Shown here piece after piece: positions 19,298 through 32,363 of a DNA stretch of 64,000 bases (the first letter of the stretch is position 1; the number at the start of each line of letters is the position of its first letter). The translations under genes and the position numbers were made by a program. The DNA is from Lysobacter capsici (GTDB lineage Bacteria > Pseudomonadota > Gammaproteobacteria > Xanthomonadales > Xanthomonadaceae): positions 4,774,001 to 4,838,000 of the forward strand of contig NZ_CP076103.1 of NCBI RefSeq assembly GCF_018732085.1, in the 5' to 3' direction. The notes under the pieces are model-generated. The model did not search any database. It saw only the letters and a list, made by a program, of their open reading frames with translations, and was not told the DNA's origin.

Positions 19298-19905
19298 GCG
19301 GCCGCTCCGCTGCGTTGGCGGATAGAGGCGAAACGGAACGCCGCATAGACCAGGAAACCGGCGCCGACGTAACCGGCCAGGGTGCCGAGCGTGCGCGGGT
19401 AATACTGTGGAATGCGATCGATGAAACCCGCCAACGATGCGTCGGGATAACGGCCCGACAGGAAGTAGAACCCGCCTTTCGAGATCAGGTAGGCCACCAC
19501 CGACGTCGCCAGCAGCACCAACACCAGGCGCGGCACGGTGCTCCAGTGATCGCGATGCAGCCGCGCGTAATAGCGTCCGCCCAGCCACAGCGCGCCGTAG
19601 GCGAAGGCCAGCGCCCAGTACGCCGGCGACAGGCACCAGTCGGTGACCCGGCCCAAGGCCAGGCTCGCCAGGTCCAGCAACGACGACAGCACGAACAAGG
19701 CCGGAAAGGTCCAGCCCGGCCGCAGCAGCGCGCCGGCCAGGAAGAACACCGCCCACGACGCGCTCGGCAAGGCATCGACGCTGGCGAAATGCTGGCCGCG
19801 GGTGCAGATCATCAGCACCGCCAGGGCGAGGCCGGCGGCGGCCTGGACCGGACGCGAACGCAGCGGCAATCCGGTGGAAGCAACGGGATCGATCGTCGAC
19901 ATCAT
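19294..19905 (-). CDS. btuM: BtuM-like cobalamin transporter (second copy)
   Basis: A 203-residue membrane protein with about six hydrophobic segments. It aligns over its length with the protein encoded at 19973-20563. Shared landmarks are TRGQHF/TRFHHF near residue 35, LPSASWAVFFLAG/LPDASMAVFFLGG, WCLSPAYW/YCVTPSYA with Cys91, and a C-terminal FY-GGRYP-like motif (here FYFLSGRYPDASLAGFIDR). These fit BtuM, a solitary ECF S-component-like protein that imports and decyanates B12 in some Gram-negatives through a conserved cysteine near residue 80. The start is ATG 19905 (ATG 19902 equally possible) with GGAG upstream; longer readings have no support. It is coupled to cobO by overlap. The family call is from memory. 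Confidence 0.72.
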   Translation of the reverse strand: MMSTIDPVASTGLPLRSRPVQAAAGLALAVLMICTRGQHFASVDALPSASWAVFFLAGALLRPGWTFPALFVLSSLLDLASLALGRVTDWCLSPAYWALAFAYGALWLGGRYYARLHRDHWSTVPRLVLVLLATSVVAYLISKGGFYFLSGRYPDASLAGFIDRIPQYYPRTLGTLAGYVGAGFLVYAAFRFASIRQRSGAAA

Positions 19906-19972
19906 GAGACTCCGTGAAGATCGGTTTCGAACAACCACGCCGCGAACGACGAGGTGAATGCATCCGGCGCGA

Positions 19973-20563
19973 TCACGCCCCGGCGAGCGGCCGCGCCTCG
20001 CGAAGCCGCGCATAACGCGCGATCAGCGCATGGGCAAGGAAGCCCGCGGCGACATAACCCAGCGTGGTGCGCACGAACAACGGCCCCCACTTCCACACCC
20101 GCTCGATGTACTCGGCGAAATGCGGCTGCGGGTAGCGCCCACCCCACCAATAAAACGCGCCGTTGGAAATCAGGAACGACACGCTGGCCGCCAGCAAGGC
20201 CACCCCAAGCCCGCCGAGCAAGGCGCGCGGACGCGCCGCCATGTGCGGCGCATACATCCGGCCCGCGTACCACAGCACCGCATAGGCCAGCAGCAGGAAC
20301 GCGTACGACGGCGTCACGCAGTAATGCTGGAAGAAGCTCAGTCCGCGCCCGGTGATCGCGATGTAGTCGATCGCCACCGCCGCGAGCAGATAAGCGACGA
20401 ACGCCGCGTGCCGGCGCAAATACAGGCCACCGAGAAAGAACACCGCCATCGAGGCGTCGGGCAGATGCAGCGCATCGCCGAAATGATGGAAACGGGTGGC
20501 GAGCATCAGCGTCAGCAAGGCCGCGAACAGGCCGTATTGCGCGGGTCGGGACGAAACATTCAT
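19973..20563 (-). CDS. btuM: BtuM-like cobalamin transporter (first copy)
   Basis: A 196-residue predicted inner-membrane protein with six hydrophobic stretches. It carries the landmarks TRFHHFGDALHLPDASMAVF (23-42), Cys82 in QHYCVTPSYAF, and YWWGGRYPQPHFAEYIERV towards the C-terminus. It lies directly after btuB and before its paralogue, so the expected job is moving the corrinoid delivered by BtuB across the inner membrane without an ABC transporter; no btuCDF is present here. ATG start, 56 bases after the btuB stop. The C-terminus ends in an arginine-rich positive tail. Confidence 0.75.
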   Translation of the reverse strand: MNVSSRPAQYGLFAALLTLMLATRFHHFGDALHLPDASMAVFFLGGLYLRRHAAFVAYLLAAVAIDYIAITGRGLSFFQHYCVTPSYAFLLLAYAVLWYAGRMYAPHMAARPRALLGGLGVALLAASVSFLISNGAFYWWGGRYPQPHFAEYIERVWKWGPLFVRTTLGYVAAGFLAHALIARYARLREARPLAGA

Positions 20564-20619
20564 CGGCGGCTCTCTCGTTGCGAACCGGCCGCGCGGGCGG
20601 CCGGCGGGGGGCTGATCCG

Positions 20620-22548
20620 TCAGCGGGAGGGGCGGTAACGCAGACTCAACAGATAGTTGCGACCGGGTTGATTGTAGAAGGCCGCGGTTTCATAACGGCG
20701 ATCGAACACGTTGTTGGCCGACAGTTGCAGGCTCCAGGCCGCGTCGAAGGCATAGCCCAGGCGCAGATCGGTCAAGGCGTAGCCGCCCAGGCGGCGGGTA
20801 TTGGCCAACTCGTCGTAACGCTCGCCGGCGGCGTAGACGCTGGCGCCGAGCGACCAGGACGAGGCCGCGCCCAGTTCGAAACGGCGATCGGCGTCGATGC
20901 GCGCGCTCTGCCGAGCGCGCCGCGGCAGGTAGTTGTCGCGATAGGCGTTGGGGCTGTCGTTGCGCGGGTCCAGCCAGGTCGCGCTGGCGCGCAGGTCCCA
21001 CTGCGCCAGGCGGGTATCGAGCACCGCTTCCAGGCCGCGGATGCGCGCGCGATCGACATTGCCCGGCGCGCCGATCGAGGCGTCGTAGGCGATCAGGTCG
21101 TCGATCCGGGTCTGGAACGCATTGAGCGACCACACGTGCTGGCGCTGCGCGCCGTAAGTACCGCGCAGGCCGATTTCGACGCTGCGCGAGGTTTCCGGTT
21201 GCACCAGCGGATTGCCGTAGCCGGGGTAATACAGTTCGTTGAAGGTCGGCGCCTTGAACGCGGTGCCGTAGCTCGCGGTCAGCCGCAGCGATTCGCTCAG
21301 GTCCCAGCCCCACAGCGCGCTGCCGGTGGTTTTCCCGCCGAACTGGCTGTCGTCGTCGCGACGCAGGCTGGCCTGCACGGCGTGCGCGCCGAAGCTGCGC
21401 TGCCATTGGGCGAACGCGCCGCGCAGGATGCGATGGTCGCGCGCATACGCCGTATTGCTTTCGACTTCGTCGCGCTGCCAATCGAAACCCGTGCTCAACA
21501 GTCCTGAGCCGATACCGAAATCGCCCTGCACCGAGCCCAATTGGCGACGCGTGTCGAAGGTGCTCGAATACTTGCCGTTCTTGTAGGTGTCGCTCAGATC
21601 GGCGCTGTGGCCGGCGTTGGCGGTCAGGGTGATCCGCTCGCTGGGCTGGTAGCGCAGCTTGGCGCCGGCCACTTGTTGGACGTTGTCGGCCTCGTTGTTC
21701 TGGCTGCCGTCGTAGTGGTTGTTGCCTTCGGCGCGGAACACGCGCGCCTCGGCGTCCCACTGGTCGTTGAAGCGATAACCGCCCTGAGCGGTCAACGAGC
21801 TGTTGCGATAGCCGTCGCGATCGGGCGAGTTGGTGAAACAGCCCGCGCCGCCCGGCGAGGGCTTGCCGCGGCAGGCATTGATGCCGTCGGTGTCTTCGTG
21901 CGCGGCGTTGATCGAATACCAGCCGCGCTCGCCCTTGCCGGCCACGCCGGCGCTCGCGCGATGGGTCGCGTTGCTGCCGATCGATACGCCGAAACTCGGC
22001 GCGAACGGGCCTTGCGGGCGACGGGTGAAAATCTGGATCACCCCGCCGATCGCCTCGGAGCCGTACAGGCTGGAGAACGGCCCGCGCACGATTTCGATGC
22101 GCTCGATCTGTTCGACCGGAATGTCCTGCAACGAAGCGCCGCCGCTGGTCGCCGAACCGATCTTGATGCCGTCGATCAGCACCAGCACGTGGTCCGATTC
22201 GGTGCCGCGCAGGAACAGCGAGGTCGATTTGCCGGCGCCGCCGTTGTTGGCCAGCGACGCGCCCGGGGTGCCGCGCAGCAGTTCGGGCAGCGAGGACGGC
22301 TGGCGCCGTTCGATCTCATCGCGATCGATCACGGTCACCGCCGCCAGGGTCGCGTCCTGGGTCTGCGCGGTGCGGGTGGCGGTCACCACCAACTGGTCCA
22401 GATCGACCGCGGCCGGCGCGGCGAATGCGGGCAGCGCGATGGCGCTCAGGGTCAGGCGCACGCTGGCGGTCAAGATATGCGCACGCAGCGTGGACGCCCG
22501 CGACGGCACACGCCGCGGGCACGAAAAGGAACGGGTACGCAAAGTCAC
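20620..22548 (-). CDS. btuB: TonB-dependent vitamin B12 receptor
   Basis: A 642-residue outer-membrane receptor. I chose GTG at 22548 with GGAGAC seven bases upstream. A long basic N-region leads into a signal peptide ending at PAFAAPA. The TonB box is DQLVVTATRT. The plug domain follows with LPELLRGTPGASLANNGGAG, FLRGTESDHVLVLIDGIKIG and YGSEAIGGVIQIFTRRP, the standard BtuB plug; the barrel ends YLLSLRYRPSR. BtuB function is supported by the gene family, the cobalamin riboswitch upstream and the B12 genes downstream. The last residues are Pro-Ser-Arg, not a terminal Phe/Trp, a small departure from the usual barrel end signal. Confidence 0.93.
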   Translation of the reverse strand: MTLRTRSFSCPRRVPSRASTLRAHILTASVRLTLSAIALPAFAAPAAVDLDQLVVTATRTAQTQDATLAAVTVIDRDEIERRQPSSLPELLRGTPGASLANNGGAGKSTSLFLRGTESDHVLVLIDGIKIGSATSGGASLQDIPVEQIERIEIVRGPFSSLYGSEAIGGVIQIFTRRPQGPFAPSFGVSIGSNATHRASAGVAGKGERGWYSINAAHEDTDGINACRGKPSPGGAGCFTNSPDRDGYRNSSLTAQGGYRFNDQWDAEARVFRAEGNNHYDGSQNNEADNVQQVAGAKLRYQPSERITLTANAGHSADLSDTYKNGKYSSTFDTRRQLGSVQGDFGIGSGLLSTGFDWQRDEVESNTAYARDHRILRGAFAQWQRSFGAHAVQASLRRDDDSQFGGKTTGSALWGWDLSESLRLTASYGTAFKAPTFNELYYPGYGNPLVQPETSRSVEIGLRGTYGAQRQHVWSLNAFQTRIDDLIAYDASIGAPGNVDRARIRGLEAVLDTRLAQWDLRASATWLDPRNDSPNAYRDNYLPRRARQSARIDADRRFELGAASSWSLGASVYAAGERYDELANTRRLGGYALTDLRLGYAFDAAWSLQLSANNVFDRRYETAAFYNQPGRNYLLSLRYRPSR

Positions 22549-22644
22549 TGGCAGGTCTCCACGGCCGCGCCTCACCCGCGCGGTCCAGACAGGGTCGTGA
22601 CACGCGGGGGATGCAACGCAGGCGCGCGCGGACGCACGACGCCC

Positions 22645-22688
22645 GAGACCGGCCCTCCGCCTGTCGGTTCGCGCTCCGGGCCGGTCTC
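22645..22688 (-). promoter_or_regulatory. Long hairpin between riboswitch and btuB start
   Basis: A perfect 11-bp inverted repeat, GAGACCGGCCC (22645-22655) and GGGCCGGTCTC (22678-22688), encloses a 22-base loop. It lies downstream of the riboswitch aptamer and about 100 bases before the btuB start. There is no T-tract, so it is more likely part of the expression platform (pairing switch or Rho access) than an intrinsic terminator. Confidence 0.6.
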
Positions 22689-22734
22689 CGGGCTTGCGAG
22701 CGAAGCGCGGCCGGCGCGGTCGTTGCTGGACCGA

Positions 22735-22905
22735 GCGATGCCGCCTCTTCCGTAGCGCGCCTTCCCGTGTCGAAACACAGTGGCCGATTGCGCTGCGTCT
22801 ACTCGCCTACCGTTGCGGGGGCAGCTCCGGCTTGAACGCGCTGACGAACGACAGCGACGCGACCGGATTCCCGTTTCAATCGCCGAACCGTGCCGGCGAT
22901 CACCT
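22735..22905 (-). ncRNA. Cobalamin riboswitch (AdoCbl-type) upstream of btuB
   Basis: Read on the minus strand, the order is an entry stem near 22905, then ACGGGAATCCGGT (about 22864-22876), the core GCTGCCCCCGCAACGGTA (22825 to 22808), and the B12 box GCCACTG (22784 to 22778) followed by ACGGGAAGG. These are the conserved blocks of the cobalamin element in the correct order. It should shut down btuB, and perhaps the operon, when cobalamin is plentiful. The remaining intergenic space up to the SDR gene at 23066 shows nothing else. Confidence 0.95.
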
Positions 22906-23065
22906 TGAGCGCGGGCATCTTAGCAGCGGCGTCCCACACAAACGCCACGGTATGGGCGCCGCCGTGTTCATTTGGGAAGTTGCCGGCACATTTCGGACGC
23001 GTCTGATTCATCCAGTTCCGGCTGTTGCGCAGGATAGGCACATTCTCCGTAAACCGAGCCACGCC

Positions 23066-23821
23066 ATGAGCGCAGCCAATGTCCGCCTGAGCCCCGCGCC
23101 GATCGTCCGCAGTCTCGTGATCGGTGCGCAGTCGAACATCGGCCGTGCGGTATCGGCACGTTTGTCGCGCCGCCGCGGCGAGCTGATGCTCGCCTGCGGC
23201 CACCTGCCGAGCCTGGAGGACACCGCGCAGAGCCTGCGGCCGCTGGCCAAGTCGACCATCGAGACCCATCAGGCCCTGCTCGAAGACACCGACAGCCTGC
23301 GCCGCCTGTTCGAGCACGCCGGCCAGATCGACCACCTCGTCATCACCGCCAGCGCGCCCTCGCCGGGCCTGCGCCTGGCCGAGCTGGACCTGGACGAGGT
23401 GCGGCTTGCGTTCGAACGCAAGCTGTGGGGCTCGATCCAGGCGGTGCAGCTGGCCCTGCCCTATCTGAGCCGCCACGGCAGTGTGACCCTGACCACCGGC
23501 ATCGTCGCGCGCAAGGCCACTCCGGGCGCGCTAGGCCGCACCCTGATCAACGCCGCGCTGGAAGCCAGCGTCAAGGTACTGGCGCGCGAACTGGCGCCGC
23601 TGCGGGTCAACGCGGTCAGCCCCGGCCTGACCGACAGCGACAGCTACAACGGCCTGGAGCCGATGGCGCGCATGGCGATGCTGGCGCGGGTCGGCGACCG
23701 TCTGCCGGTCGGCCGGGTCGGCAGCGCCGACGAAATCGCCTCGGCCTATCTGTTCGCGATCGACAACGCCTTCGTCACCGGCACGGTGATCGATGTCGAC
23801 GGCGGCGCGCTGATCAGCTGA
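23066..23821 (+). CDS. Short-chain dehydrogenase-like protein with altered catalytic residues
   Basis: A 251-residue Rossmann protein. The N-terminal nucleotide motif reads VIGAQSNIGRAVSARL in place of the usual TGxxxGIG. LRVNAVSPGLTDSDSYNG and the C-terminal GTVIDVDGGALIS are typical of SDR proteins. Where the catalytic YxxxK normally sits (about 20 residues before RVNAVSPG) the sequence is RTLINAALEAS, so Tyr and Lys appear replaced by Arg and Asn. It could be a non-catalytic or divergent reductase, as in some annotated SDR subfamilies. ATG at 23066 was chosen because upstream codons overlap the riboswitch region; its ribosome binding site is weak. It is divergent from btuB. Confidence 0.8.
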   Translation: MSAANVRLSPAPIVRSLVIGAQSNIGRAVSARLSRRRGELMLACGHLPSLEDTAQSLRPLAKSTIETHQALLEDTDSLRRLFEHAGQIDHLVITASAPSPGLRLAELDLDEVRLAFERKLWGSIQAVQLALPYLSRHGSVTLTTGIVARKATPGALGRTLINAALEASVKVLARELAPLRVNAVSPGLTDSDSYNGLEPMARMAMLARVGDRLPVGRVGSADEIASAYLFAIDNAFVTGTVIDVDGGALIS

Positions 23822-23855
23822 CCGTCGCGGCCGCGCGCCGCGCTCCTTCTTCCGG

Positions 23856-23892
23856 ACGCCGGGTTCGCGTGTTTTGCGGCCCGGCGTTTTTT
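23856..23892 (+). terminator. Terminator after the SDR gene
   Basis: ACGCCGGG (23856-23863) pairs with CCCGGCGT (23880-23887) around a 16-base loop and is followed by five further T. It lies 35 bases past the stop. Confidence 0.75.
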
Positions 23893-23932
23893 ATTTGTGG
23901 AGCTGGGAGCTGGGAGTCGGGAATTGGGAATC

Positions 23933-24111
23933 GGGAGTCGTAAAGGCGACGACGCGATGATCGGCCAGATATCCGCATCCTCTCCTACCGTCATTCCCGC
24001 GAAGGCGGGGATCCAGTGACTTTGACGGGACATCGGCTACGACGTCGCACCCCGGGCCTGCGTTCAAGTCACTGGATCCCCGCCTTCGCGGGAATGACGA
24101 GCAAAAGCAGA
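23933..24111. repeat. Family D repeat unit 1 with near-perfect hairpin
   Basis: One of two direct repeats of about 180 bases (the other at 24141-24321). Inside, CATTCCCGCGAAGGCGGGGA and its reverse complement (up to 24099) form a stem of some 30 bp around a loop with CATCGGCTACGACGTCGCAC. The CATTCCCGCGAA motif is a common dispersed repeat in Xanthomonadaceae. The 23822-24532 gap contains no gene; it is filled by this family, the heptamer array and a terminator. Confidence 0.9.
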
Positions 24112-24140
24112 TCGATGGTCGATGGTCGGTGGTCGTGAGT

Positions 24141-24321
24141 CGGGAGTCGTAAAGGCGACGACGCGATGATCGGCCAGATATCCGCATCCTCTCCTGCCCT
24201 CATTCCCGCGAACGCGGGAATCCAGTGACTTTGACGAAACATCGGCTACGACGTCGCGCCCCGGGCCTGCGTTCAAGTCACTGGATTCCCGCGTTCGCGG
24301 GAATGACGAGCAAAAGCAGAA
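24141..24321. repeat. Family D repeat unit 2
   Basis: A second, almost identical copy of the 23933-24111 unit. The stem differs at matched positions in both arms: arm 1 reads GCGAACGCGGGAATCC and arm 2 GGATTCCCGCGTTCGC, where unit 1 has GCGAAGGCGGGGATCC and GGATCCCCGCCTTCGC. Pairing is therefore kept in both copies. Confidence 0.9.
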
Positions 24322-24342
24322 GCGCAATCGCTTTTGCTCTTA

Positions 24343-24412
24343 CGACTCCCGACTCCCGACTCCCGACTCCCGATTCCCGATTCCCGATTCCCGATTCCCG
24401 ATTCCCGATTCC
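24343..24412. repeat. Tandem heptamer array (ACTCCCG then ATTCCCG)
   Basis: About ten consecutive 7-base units, first ACTCCCG (roughly four copies) and then ATTCCCG (roughly six), end in ATTCCAAGACG. A perfect-period array like this is prone to slippage. The same units occur singly near 23903-23938 and at the start of cobB (18555-18655). It lies about 120 bases upstream of the second TonB-dependent receptor. Confidence 0.93.
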
Positions 24413-24532
24413 AAGACGCCTAGCACCTTTTGGCTACTTGCGTTAGCCGGATCCTGGCCGCTTTATTGACCGACTTGTTAGAACCGTGTTAAACCCGATG
24501 ACATCGCTGTCATCCCCCTGCAAGGAGTCGTC

Positions 24533-26914
<2,382 letters not shown>

Positions 26915-26942
26915 GCCACCGAACGAACGTTCGCGCTTGAAC

Positions 26943-26970
26943 AAACGGCCCGGCGATCCCGGGCCGTTTG
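26943..26970 (+). terminator. Terminator after the second TonB-dependent receptor
   Basis: AAACGGCCCGG (26943-26953) pairs with CCGGGCCGTTT (26959-26969) around a short loop. It lies 28 bases past the stop, and the T-tract is short. Confidence 0.75.
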
Positions 26971-27085
26971 CTTATGTCCACACCGGCACATCCCGCGGCG
27001 GCGCGGATCGGCTATACACGAGGACCGGCGCGGCACCCGTCGCGCGCGTCCCATTCCGATCCGCAGGCAAAGCCACGAGGTCTCC

Positions 27086-29128
27086 ATGCGCCCGACCGCC
27101 CCGCTGTTGCTGTCGCTCGTCCCGTTGTTGTTGTCCCTGGGCATTTCCAATGCGATCGCCGCACCCGCCGGCAAGCAACAACAGACCGTGCTGATGCAGG
27201 GCAAGCCGGCCGGCGGACAGACCGTCGACACCGCCGCAGACGGCAGCACCCGGGTCGAGTACCAGTTCAAGGACCGCGGCCGCGGCGATCACACCAAGAC
27301 CCGCTGGAGCCTGGACGCGGCCGGCGTGCCGGTCGAATTCAATGCCGAAGGCAACAATTATCTGCAGGTGCCGGTGCATGAGCGTTTCAGCCTGAAGAAC
27401 GGCAAGGCGAGCTGGAAGAACGACAGCGAGAACGGCGAGAAAACCCTGAGCGCGCCGGCGTTCTACCTGCCGCTCAACGCGCCGCCGGAAATGCAGGGCG
27501 TGCTCGCGCGCGCCTTGCTCAAGGCGCCCGGCCATACCCTGGCGCTGCTGCCGGCGGGCGAGGCGCGGCTGGAAGCCGCCGGCACCTTCGAGGCCACGAC
27601 CAAGAATGGCCCGGCGACCTTGTCGCTGTACCGCATCAGCGGCCTGGACTACACCCCCGGCTCGGTGTGGCTGGATGCACAGGGCAATACCGCCGCCTTG
27701 ATCATGGCCTCGGGCTGGGTCTCAGTGATCGCGCCGGAGTACCTGGATGCCTTGCCGAAGCTGATCGAATTCCAGGAACGCGCCGCGGCGCAGTGGTCGC
27801 TCAAGCTCGCGCGCGACCTCGCGCACACGCCCAAGGGCCCGCTGCTGATCCGCAACGCGCGCCTGTACGACCCGCGCGACCTGTCGGTGACGCCTAACAC
27901 CAGCGTGCTGATCGAGAACGAACGCATCGTGCGGGTGGCGTCCGACAGCGCGATCAAGGCCCCGGCCGATGCCGAAGTGTTCGACGCCGGCAACCGTTTC
28001 CTGATGCCGGGCCTGTGGGACGTGCACAAGCACTACTCCGACGCCGACGGCGCGCTCGACATCGCCAACGGCATCACCAGCGCGCGCGACGTGGCCAACA
28101 ACACCGACGCGTTCCTGGAGAAGGTCAAGCGCTTCGACGCCGGCACCGAGATCGGCCCACGCGTGCTGTATGCCGGTTTCATCGACGGCCCCGGCCCCTA
28201 CGCCGGCCCGACCAAGATGCTGGTCGCCACGCCGGCCGAGGCGATCAAGGCGGTGGACTGGTACGCCGACCACGGCTACATGCAGATCAAGAGCTATTCC
28301 TCGCTCAAACCCGAACTCGTGCCGGTGATCGCCGACCGCGCCCACGCGCGCGGCCTGCGTTACAGCGGCCACGTGCCGGCCTACATGTCGGCGCGGCAGT
28401 TCATCGAAGGCGGCGCCGACGAGTTGCAGCACCTGCTGTTCGTCGAACTCAACTTTATGTACCCGCGCGTGCAAGAGACTCACACCATGAAGCGGCTGAC
28501 CGAAGTCGCCGCGCACGCCGCCGAATTCCCGCCGGAAAAACCCGAGGTGCGCGAGTTCATCGAATTCCTCAAGCGCCACCACACCGTGCTCGATCCGACC
28601 ATGGGCATTGGAGAGGATCTGTTCGCCGGCAACCCGGCCGACAAAGTTCCGCCCGGATTGAAGACGGTGGCCGCGCGCCTGCCGCCGCAGGCGCAGCGCA
28701 ACCTCAGCTGGGGCGCGTTGAAGGCGCCCAAGGGCGAGGAGCATGCCTACGCGCAATCGTTCCCGGCGATGATGCGGCTGCTCAAGGCGCTGTACGACGC
28801 CGGCGTGACCATCATGCCCGGCACCGACGCGCTGGCCGGGTACATGCTGCATTCGGAACTGGCGATCTATTCGCGCGCCGGCATTCCCAACGCCGAAGTG
28901 TTGCGCATGGCGACGCTGACGCCGTCGCAGGTGCTCGGCGTGGACAAGGACCGCGGCGTGATCGCGCCGGGCAAGCTCGCCGACCTGGTGTTGATCGACG
29001 GCGACCCGATCCGCGACATGGAGGACATCCGCAAGGTCGACGCGGTGTTCAAGGGCGGCAAGCGCTACGATCCGGGACAGATCGAAAGGGCGCTGGGGAT
29101 CGAGCCGCGCAAGGCGGCGGCCGACTGA
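27086..29128 (+). CDS. Exported metal-dependent amidohydrolase
   Basis: A 680-residue protein. A signal peptide (about 1-26, ending SNAIAA) sends it out of the cytoplasm. Residues 30-245 form a beta-rich N-terminal region of unknown kind; the amidohydrolase barrel starts near 250 with LLIRNARLYDPRDLSVTP. Metal ligands are visible: HxH in WDVHKHY (His314, His316), a Lys in QIKSYSS, His in SGHVPAY and DELQHLLF, and Asp581 in MPGTDA. The C-terminus has the family string GVIAPGKLADLVLIDGDP. It most resembles imidazolonepropionase or Xaa-Pro-type periplasmic amidohydrolases; the substrate is unknown. Being just downstream of a TonB-dependent receptor it could process the imported compound, but a terminator lies between them. 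Confidence 0.88.
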   Translation: MRPTAPLLLSLVPLLLSLGISNAIAAPAGKQQQTVLMQGKPAGGQTVDTAADGSTRVEYQFKDRGRGDHTKTRWSLDAAGVPVEFNAEGNNYLQVPVHERFSLKNGKASWKNDSENGEKTLSAPAFYLPLNAPPEMQGVLARALLKAPGHTLALLPAGEARLEAAGTFEATTKNGPATLSLYRISGLDYTPGSVWLDAQGNTAALIMASGWVSVIAPEYLDALPKLIEFQERAAAQWSLKLARDLAHTPKGPLLIRNARLYDPRDLSVTPNTSVLIENERIVRVASDSAIKAPADAEVFDAGNRFLMPGLWDVHKHYSDADGALDIANGITSARDVANNTDAFLEKVKRFDAGTEIGPRVLYAGFIDGPGPYAGPTKMLVATPAEAIKAVDWYADHGYMQIKSYSSLKPELVPVIADRAHARGLRYSGHVPAYMSARQFIEGGADELQHLLFVELNFMYPRVQETHTMKRLTEVAAHAAEFPPEKPEVREFIEFLKRHHTVLDPTMGIGEDLFAGNPADKVPPGLKTVAARLPPQAQRNLSWGALKAPKGEEHAYAQSFPAMMRLLKALYDAGVTIMPGTDALAGYMLHSELAIYSRAGIPNAEVLRMATLTPSQVLGVDKDRGVIAPGKLADLVLIDGDPIRDMEDIRKVDAVFKGGKRYDPGQIERALGIEPRKAAAD

Positions 29129-29210
29129 GCGGCGCGGTCGCGAGTTCGTTCGCGATCGCGATCGCGATCGCACATCCTGCATTCAAGCCACGACGGATCG
29201 GGACGGCGCG

Positions 29211-29618
29211 ATGAGCTACGACTTGATGGTTTTCGATCCCGGCGTCGCGCCCAGGGACCGGCTGGAGTTCCTGCGCTGGTACCGGGCCCAGGTGCAATGG
29301 CCCGAACCGCACGACTACCGCGATCCGGCGACGACGTGTGCGTCGCTGGCCGCAGTGTATTTCGACATGCTGCATGAGTTCCCGAACCTGCGCGCGATCG
29401 ATTCCAGCGGTCTGGACGAAGGCGACTTGAGGATCGCGGAATACGCCTTCGGCTACTCGATCCTCTACATCGCTTTCCGCTGGCCGGTCGCCGACGCGGC
29501 GTATTCGACGGTGCGTGCGCTCGCCGACAAGCACCGGGTGGGCTTCTTCGACGTGACCGCCGACTACTGCCCGCAGATCTGGTTTCCGCCGCAGTCGCCG
29601 GACGCCCACCCCACTTGA
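29211..29618 (+). CDS. Hypothetical protein, MSYDLMVFDP family
   Basis: A 135-residue soluble acidic protein beginning MSYDLMVFDPGVAPRD, with WYRAQVQWPEPHDYRDP, FGYSILYIAFRWPVADAAY and DKHRVGFFDVT. No signal peptide or membrane segment. I recognise a recurrent hypothetical family with this opening but no function; relatives sometimes sit near polymorphic toxin genes as possible immunity proteins, which nothing here supports. The start ATG at 29211 is preceded by a GCGATC tandem run (about 29150-29172). It is followed by a strong terminator shared with clpB. Confidence 0.75.
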   Translation: MSYDLMVFDPGVAPRDRLEFLRWYRAQVQWPEPHDYRDPATTCASLAAVYFDMLHEFPNLRAIDSSGLDEGDLRIAEYAFGYSILYIAFRWPVADAAYSTVRALADKHRVGFFDVTADYCPQIWFPPQSPDAHPT

Positions 29619-29658
29619 GCCGCACTGCGGTGCGAACGCACGAGATGCCGGGAAAACA

Positions 29659-29684
29659 GAACGGCCCGCAAGGGCGGGCCGTTC
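29659..29684. terminator. Bidirectional terminator between the hypothetical gene and clpB
   Basis: GAACGGCCCGC (29659-29669), loop AAGG, GCGGGCCGTTC (29674-29684). It is symmetrical, lies between two convergent genes and could serve both. Confidence 0.75.
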
Positions 29685-29708
29685 GATCGCATACGCGGTG
29701 CCCGACGG

Positions 29709-32294
<2,586 letters not shown>

Positions 32295-32363
32295 GGAGGG
32301 TTCTCCGAAAAGGTGTGGCGGCCGGCGGTCGCGAGTGTCGCGCGACGGCCGCGAATGACCTGT

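Noticed and set aside
24343..24412. CRISPR-like array
   Set aside because: Seven-base units without spacers; a simple tandem repeat, and no cas genes nearby.
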